Assembly: GCA_012839665.1 (NCBI GenBank)
Contig: DUMX01000344.1
Coordinates: forward strand, 1 to 6,397
DNA: 6,397 nt
Direction: 5' to 3'
DNA from: Gelria sp.
GTDB taxonomy: Bacteria > Bacillota > Syntrophomonadia > Syntrophomonadales > Syntrophomonadaceae
Below are positions 5,745 to 6,397 of the stretch, piece by piece. Position numbers and translations under genes: made by a program. The first letter of the stretch is position 1, and the number at the start of each line of letters is the position of its first letter. The notes beneath the pieces were generated by a model. That model had not been told where the DNA came from. It did not search any database and saw only the letters and a list, made by a program, of their open reading frames with translations.

Positions 5745-6056
5745 ATGCAAATAAGAAAAGGCGATATAGTCCAGGTAACTGCTGGTAAGGACATTGGTAA
5801 AAAGGGAAAAGTACTTAGAGTATTACCTAGAGCAAATAAAGTTGTAGTTGAGGATATTAATCGGGTTAAGAAACACCAGAAACCTAATCGGGCTATACCT
5901 CAAGGCGGTATATTGAGGATAGAAACGCCGATGCACGCCTCCAATGTCATGCTGCTCTGCAACAAATGCGATAAACCCACTCGCGTAGGTAGCAAGATAC
6001 TGGATAATCAAGAAAAAGTCAGGGTATGCAAGAAATGTGGAGAAATAATAGACTAA
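5745..6056 (+). CDS. rplX: 50S ribosomal protein L24, four-cysteine form
   Basis: Encodes L24, an assembly-initiating 23S rRNA binding protein near the tunnel exit. It has 103 residues from ATG at 5745. The KOW motif is at the N-terminus (RKGDIVQVTAGKDIGKKGKV, 4-23), followed by RVKKHQKP and the conserved IPQGGI. The C-terminal part holds CNKC (72-75) and CKKC (95-98), a zinc-ribbon-like pair. Such cysteines occur in many bacterial L24 proteins but are absent from those of E. coli and B. subtilis. Zinc binding is inferred. GGAGG (5732-5736) sits 8 bases before ATG at 5745. A TTG at 5742 is in frame but less likely. The junction with rplE downstream may be regulatory. Confidence 0.97.
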   Translation: MQIRKGDIVQVTAGKDIGKKGKVLRVLPRANKVVVEDINRVKKHQKPNRAIPQGGILRIETPMHASNVMLLCNKCDKPTRVGSKILDNQEKVRVCKKCGEIID

Positions 6057-6059
6057 TCT

Positions 6060-6091
6060 CCAGGAAAGGAGGCTAACTGGTTAATGGCCAG
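6060..6091 (+). promoter_or_regulatory. Foldable rplX-rplE junction around the rplE start
   Basis: GGCTAA (6071-6076) can pair with TTA (6081-6083) and GCC (6087-6089) around a CTGG loop, leaving the rplE start codon ATG (6084-6086) as a bulge and burying the last bases of the ribosome binding site AAAGGAGG (6065-6072). Two other folds compete: CCAG (6060-6063) with CTGG (6077-6080), and CTGG with CCAG (6088-6091). In E. coli, ribosomal protein S8 represses translation by binding at the rplE start. A similar role here is inferred from location and foldability, with no motif match claimed. Confidence 0.35.
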
Positions 6092-6397
6092 GTTGTATGA
6101 AACATATAAAAATGAAATAGTTCCTAAATTAATGGAAAAATTTCAATATAAAAATGTCATGCAGGTTCCCCGAGTAGAGCGGGTAGTAATTAACATAGGT
6201 GTTGGCGAAGCCATACAAAACCCTAAGGCTTTAGACGGTGCAGTTAATGACCTTACCGTTATATCCGGACAGAAGCCGGTAATTACCCGGGCGAAAAAAT
6301 CCATTGCCGGTTTTAAATTAAGAGAAGATATGGCAATTGGTTGCAAGGTTACTTTAAGGGGAGAAAGAATGTATAACTTCCTGGATAAGTTAATAAA
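6084..6397 (+). CDS. rplE: 50S ribosomal protein L5, 3' end beyond window
   Basis: Encodes L5, which binds 5S rRNA in the central protuberance and contacts P-site tRNA (family knowledge). Only the first 104 codons plus two bases are inside the window and no stop is reached, so the gene is cut by the edge and is not necessarily broken. It opens MARLYETYKNEIVPKLMEKF, then VPRVERVVINIGVGEA. The L5 signature fits fully in LTVISGQKPVITRAKKS (57-73), followed by IAGFKLREDMAIGCKVTLRG. L5 proteins are usually near 180 residues, so well over half is seen. ATG at 6084 follows AAAGGAGG (6065-6072) with an 11-base spacer, the longest clear one in the window. The reading is open throughout and identification is secure. 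Confidence 0.96.
   Translation, partial: MARLYETYKNEIVPKLMEKFQYKNVMQVPRVERVVINIGVGEAIQNPKALDGAVNDLTVISGQKPVITRAKKSIAGFKLREDMAIGCKVTLRGERMYNFLDKLI

Noticed and set aside
707..6346. Reverse-strand open frames of 60-130 codons opposite most genes
   Set aside because: They lie antisense to well-identified ribosomal genes, show no recognisable protein features and lack good ribosome binding sites. They are frame shadows.
1..6397. A hidden novel system, mobile element, CRISPR array or structural RNA gene within the window
   Set aside because: Nearly every base is accounted for by 14 contiguous ribosomal-protein genes in canonical order. No repeats, inverted ends, integrase-like or effector-like sequences were seen.

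Overview
The window is a continuous block of ribosomal-protein genes, all on the + strand: the whole S10-type cluster followed by the start of the spc-type cluster. The order is rpsJ, rplC, rplD, rplW, rplB, rpsS, rplV, rpsC, rplP, rpmC, rpsQ, rplN, rplX and rplE (cut by the right edge). This is the classic bacterial order. Every gene is intact over the part visible, and none is inserted, fused or broken. I find no mobile element, CRISPR array, tRNA or rRNA, and no non-ribosomal cargo.

The organism looks like a low-to-moderate GC member of the Firmicutes, most likely class Clostridia. Nearly every gene has a strong, close-to-consensus Shine-Dalgarno (SD) sequence (AGGAGG type). The L29, L14, L23 and L2 sequences read like Gram-positive versions, and L24 is the four-cysteine form. 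A syntrophic or thermophilic clostridial relative such as Syntrophomonadaceae is possible from the flavour of the proteins, but that is an impression and not a demonstrated assignment.

Layout. Positions 1-140 are an upstream segment without a recognisable gene that leads into rpsJ. A 137-base spacer (453-589) separates rpsJ from rplC; it is by far the longest spacer inside the cluster and can form several hairpins. From rplC on the genes are tightly packed: spacers are roughly 0-55 bases, with stop/start overlaps at rplV/rpsC (TAGTG), rpsC/rplP (TAATG) and rplP/rpmC, and a near-overlap at rplD/rplW. This packing suggests one polycistronic transcript with translational coupling. The rplX/rplE junction can fold so that the rplE start codon lies in a bulge. 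In E. coli the S8 repressor acts at this same junction.

Together the products build both subunits. S10, S19, S3 and S17 belong to the 30S. L3, L4, L23, L2, L22, L16, L29, L14, L24 and L5 belong to the 50S, covering the peptidyl-transferase surroundings (L2, L3, L16), the exit tunnel and its mouth (L4, L22, L23, L24, L29), the subunit bridge face (L14) and the 5S rRNA region (L5). Half of the genes (7 of 14) appear to start with GTG.

I do not see an exciting new system here. The points worth a second look are regulatory RNA possibilities at 453-589 and 6060-6091, plus a few start-site and sequence oddities.
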